7,179 bases of DNA from Rhodospirillales bacterium (lineage in GTDB: Bacteria; Pseudomonadota; Alphaproteobacteria; Rhodospirillales; JAOUPW01), in NCBI GenBank assembly GCA_029879665.1, contig JAOUPW010000086.1:1-7179 (forward strand). Direction: 5' to 3'. Made by a program: the position numbers and the translations under genes. Every line of letters begins with the position of its first letter. The stretch's first letter is position 1. This document shows positions 5,074-7,179 of this stretch, one piece after another. Below the pieces are notes generated by a model that saw nothing but the letters and a program-made list of their open reading frames with translations, did no database searches and was not told the origin of the DNA.

Positions 5074-7179
5074 TCAGAGTTCGCGCGCCACCACTTCGAC
5101 ATCAAAGCATTCGATCATGTCGCCGACCTGAATATCATGATAATTGGCGAGAGCCATGCCGCATTCGGTTCCCGACTGCACTTCCTTGACATCGTCCTTG
5201 AACCGTTTGAGCTGGGAAAGATCGCCTTCATGGATGACCACATTGTCCCTCAAGAGCCGGACCTTGGAACCACGCCTGACCAGGCCTTCGGTGATAATGC
5301 AACCGGCGATCTTGCCGAGTTTCGAAATATTGAAGACCTCGCGGACTTCCGCATAACCAAGAAGGTGTTCGCGCAGCTCCGGCGCCATCATTCCCGACAA
5401 CATCTTTTTCAAATCGTCGGTGACGTTGTAAATGATCGAATAGTACCGGATATCAACGCCGTCGCGCTTGGCATGTTCACGCGCCTGCGGATTGGCGCGG
5501 ACATTGAAGCCGATGATCAAGGCATTTGACGCATTGGCAAGGGTGACATCGGATTCATTGATGCCGCCGACCCCCGAATGCAGAATGCCAACCTTGACCT
5601 CATCGGTTCCCATCTTATCAAGGGCCGATTGGATGGCTTCGACTGAGCCGTGCACGTCGCCTTTGATGATAACCGGCAGAACCTTGGCTTCGCCTTCCTG
5701 AATTTTTTCGAACATCTGCTCGAGCGAACCGCGCGCGGTCGCCGCCGCACGAGCGGTTTTGTTGCGTTGCTGACGGAATTCGGTAATTTCACGGGCTCGG
5801 GCCTCGTTTTCAACGACATTGACCTCGTCGCCGGCGGCAGGCGTGCCGTTAAGGCCAAGAACTTCAACCGGCGTGCCGGGACCGGCAATCTCGATGTTTT
5901 GTCCGCGGTGATCGGTCAGGGCGCGCACGCGGCCCCATTCACCGCCCGCAACCATGATATCCCCAAGCTTCAGGCTGCCGGCCTGGATCAGCGCGGTGGT
6001 TACCGTGCCGCGCCCACGTTCTACCCTGGCCTCGATAATCACACCTTCGGCGGCGCGGTCTGGATTGGCTTTGAGATCCAGGATTTCAGCCTGAAGCAGA
6101 ATAATTTCTTCCAGCTTGTCCAAATTCATGCCCGTCTTCGCCGAAACTTCGACGTCGAGCACTTCACCGCCCATACTTTCAACCACCAGATCGTGCTGGA
6201 GAAGTTCGGTGCGTACCTTGTCCGCATTGGCGTCGGGCAGGTCCATCTTGTTAATGGCCACGATGATCGGAACTTCCGCGGCCTGGGCATGATGGATGGC
6301 TTCAACGGTCTGGGGCATGACGCTGTCATCGGCGGCAACCACCAACACGACAATGTCCGTCACCTTGGCGCCGCGCAGACGCATTTCGGTAAAGGCGGCG
6401 TGGCCGGGCGTATCAATGAAACTGATTTTGTCGCCCGATTGCAACGTCACCTGGTAGGCGCCGATATGTTGGGTAATGCCGCCGGCTTCGCCGGAAACAA
6501 CATCGGTTTTGCGCAGGGCGTCGAGCAGGGAGGTTTTGCCGTGGTCCACATGGCCCATTACGGTGACCACCGGCGGACGGGGCTTGAGATTGGCCTCATC
6601 GTCCTCCGTGCCCTTCAGTCCGATTTCGACGTCGGACTCGCTGACCCGTTTGAAGTTGTGGCCGAATTCACCAACCACAAGCTCAGCGGTGTCGGCATCA
6701 ATGCTCTGGGTGATGGTGGCCATAACCCCCATCTTCATCAACGTGCGGATAACATCGGAAGCCCGTTCGGCCATTCGGTTGGAAAGTTCCTGAACCGTGA
6801 TCGCTTCGGGCACGACCACGTCACGGATAATTTTCCGGCCTTCGCTTAAGTGCTCTTTCTGCTTCTGCTTTTCTTTTTCCCGGGCACGGCGGACGGAAGC
6901 CAGACTACGGGTGCGTTCGTCGTTGTCGCCGAGGGCCTCGGCAATGGTCAGTTTTCCGGCCCGGCGGCGGGGTTCGCCGCGGCGGGGGGCGGCGCGAGGC
7001 TTGTCATCGCGGATACCGCGCTTTGCCCGCAACTTATCCCTGCCCTCTCCTTTTTCTTCTTCTTCTTCTTCAAGAACATTGAGTTTTTTGACCCCGATCT
7101 CAGTAGCGGCGATCGCTTGTATTTCCTGCTCTTTTACTTCTTCGACCGACCGCTCGACTTCGACCGTATCGGGAGCGGG
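5074..7179 (-). CDS. infB: Translation initiation factor IF-2, N-terminus cut by window edge
   Basis: The visible 701 residues run open to the right edge. Typical alphaproteobacterial IF2 is longer, so an N-terminal part is missing. IF2 is the GTPase that brings formyl-methionyl initiator tRNA to the 30S subunit and promotes subunit joining. From the edge: an acidic, charged linker with six consecutive Glu codons (residues 37-42); GKLTIAEAL and a highly charged RRAREKEK segment (about 75-110); an IF2 N-domain (about 120-172); the G domain with GHVDHGKT (209-216), [15 protein letters not shown] (230-244), DTPGH (256-260), NKMD (310-313) and SAKTG (346-350); an EF-Tu-like domain II (about 374-459); domain III around [11 protein letters not shown]; and the tRNA-binding C2 domain (about 609-694). 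All five GTPase motifs are intact. It is the most upstream gene of the operon portion visible; nusA would be expected beyond the edge. Confidence 0.97.
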   Translation of the reverse strand, partial: PAPDTVEVERSVEEVKEQEIQAIAATEIGVKKLNVLEEEEEEKGEGRDKLRAKRGIRDDKPRAAPRRGEPRRRAGKLTIAEALGDNDERTRSLASVRRAREKEKQKQKEHLSEGRKIIRDVVVPEAITVQELSNRMAERASDVIRTLMKMGVMATITQSIDADTAELVVGEFGHNFKRVSESDVEIGLKGTEDDEANLKPRPPVVTVMGHVDHGKTSLLDALRKTDVVSGEAGGITQHIGAYQVTLQSGDKISFIDTPGHAAFTEMRLRGAKVTDIVVLVVAADDSVMPQTVEAIHHAQAAEVPIIVAINKMDLPDANADKVRTELLQHDLVVESMGGEVLDVEVSAKTGMNLDKLEEIILLQAEILDLKANPDRAAEGVIIEARVERGRGTVTTALIQAGSLKLGDIMVAGGEWGRVRALTDHRGQNIEIAGPGTPVEVLGLNGTPAAGDEVNVVENEARAREITEFRQQRNKTARAAATARGSLEQMFEKIQEGEAKVLPVIIKGDVHGSVEAIQSALDKMGTDEVKVGILHSGVGGINESDVTLANASNALIIGFNVRANPQAREHAKRDGVDIRYYSIIYNVTDDLKKMLSGMMAPELREHLLGYAEVREVFNISKLGKIAGCIITEGLVRRGSKVRLLRDNVVIHEGDLSQLKRFKDDVKEVQSGTECGMALANYHDIQVGDMIECFDVEVVAREL
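7030..7050 (-). promoter_or_regulatory. Possible internal ribosome-binding site and TTG start in infB
   Basis: Inside the infB frame a purine-rich run with GGAG (7050-7047) and AGGG (7041-7038) is followed 5 bases later by an in-frame TTG (7032-7030). IF2 of E. coli has shorter isoforms from internal starts, so this could yield an N-terminally shortened IF2. The purine richness also follows simply from the Glu/Lys/Gly codons, so the call is tentative. Confidence 0.3.
7054..7071 (-). repeat. GAA trinucleotide repeat (six units) inside infB
   Basis: Six perfect GAA codons encode a Glu run in the flexible N-terminal linker of IF2, followed directly by AAA. Such tracts can change length by slippage without breaking the frame, and linker length varies widely among IF2 proteins. 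Confidence 0.8.

Noticed and set aside
5650..6849. Plus-strand open frame of 399 codons opposite infB
   Set aside because: It lies wholly antisense to the conserved GTPase and N-domain of IF2. It has no recognisable domain and mirrors the codon bias of the real gene.
1..7179. Mobile elements, CRISPR arrays, tRNA or rRNA genes, or a novel multi-gene system
   Set aside because: No spaced direct repeats, transposase motifs, terminal inverted repeats or tRNA-like cloverleaf was seen; genes occupy nearly all of the window and are in conserved housekeeping order.

Overview
The window holds the 3' end of a translation and RNA-metabolism operon, entirely on the minus strand, from a bacterium that is most likely an alphaproteobacterium. 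The evidence is the gene order infB-rbfA-truB-rpsO-pnp, the alphaproteobacterial-style openings of PNPase (EIEWGGRKL) and TruB (RKRRGKPINGW), the IF2 segment GKLTIAEAL...RRAREKEK, and a moderately GC-rich composition. This assignment comes from recalled family signatures, not from a search.

Layout, following transcription from the right edge leftward. infB (7179 to 5074) lacks its N-terminus, which lies beyond the window. An 80-base gap leads to rbfA (4993 to 4559), which overlaps truB (4569 to 3643) by 11 bases. A 52-base gap with a weak hairpin precedes rpsO (3590 to 3321). Next is a leader of about 219 bases with three successive hairpins, then pnp (3101 to 981). A strong GC hairpin follows the pnp stop. 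The last gene is a nitronate monooxygenase-family flavoprotein gene that starts at a TTG (906) and runs off the left edge.

How the genes work together: IF2 places initiator tRNA on the ribosome. RbfA matures the small subunit. TruB makes pseudouridine 55 in tRNA. S15 is an early-binding 30S protein. PNPase degrades and processes RNA. The hairpin-rich rpsO-pnp gap resembles in position and form the E. coli region where RNase III cleavage and PNPase autoregulation occur, but shared mechanism is an inference. The flavin oxidoreductase has no obvious functional tie to the other genes and may be a separate unit, since the hairpin after pnp looks like the end of the operon.

I found no sign of a new system, mobile element, CRISPR array, tRNA or rRNA. 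This is a conserved housekeeping region. The observations worth a second look are RNA structures between genes, one possible internal start in infB, and the identity and expression of the flavoprotein gene.
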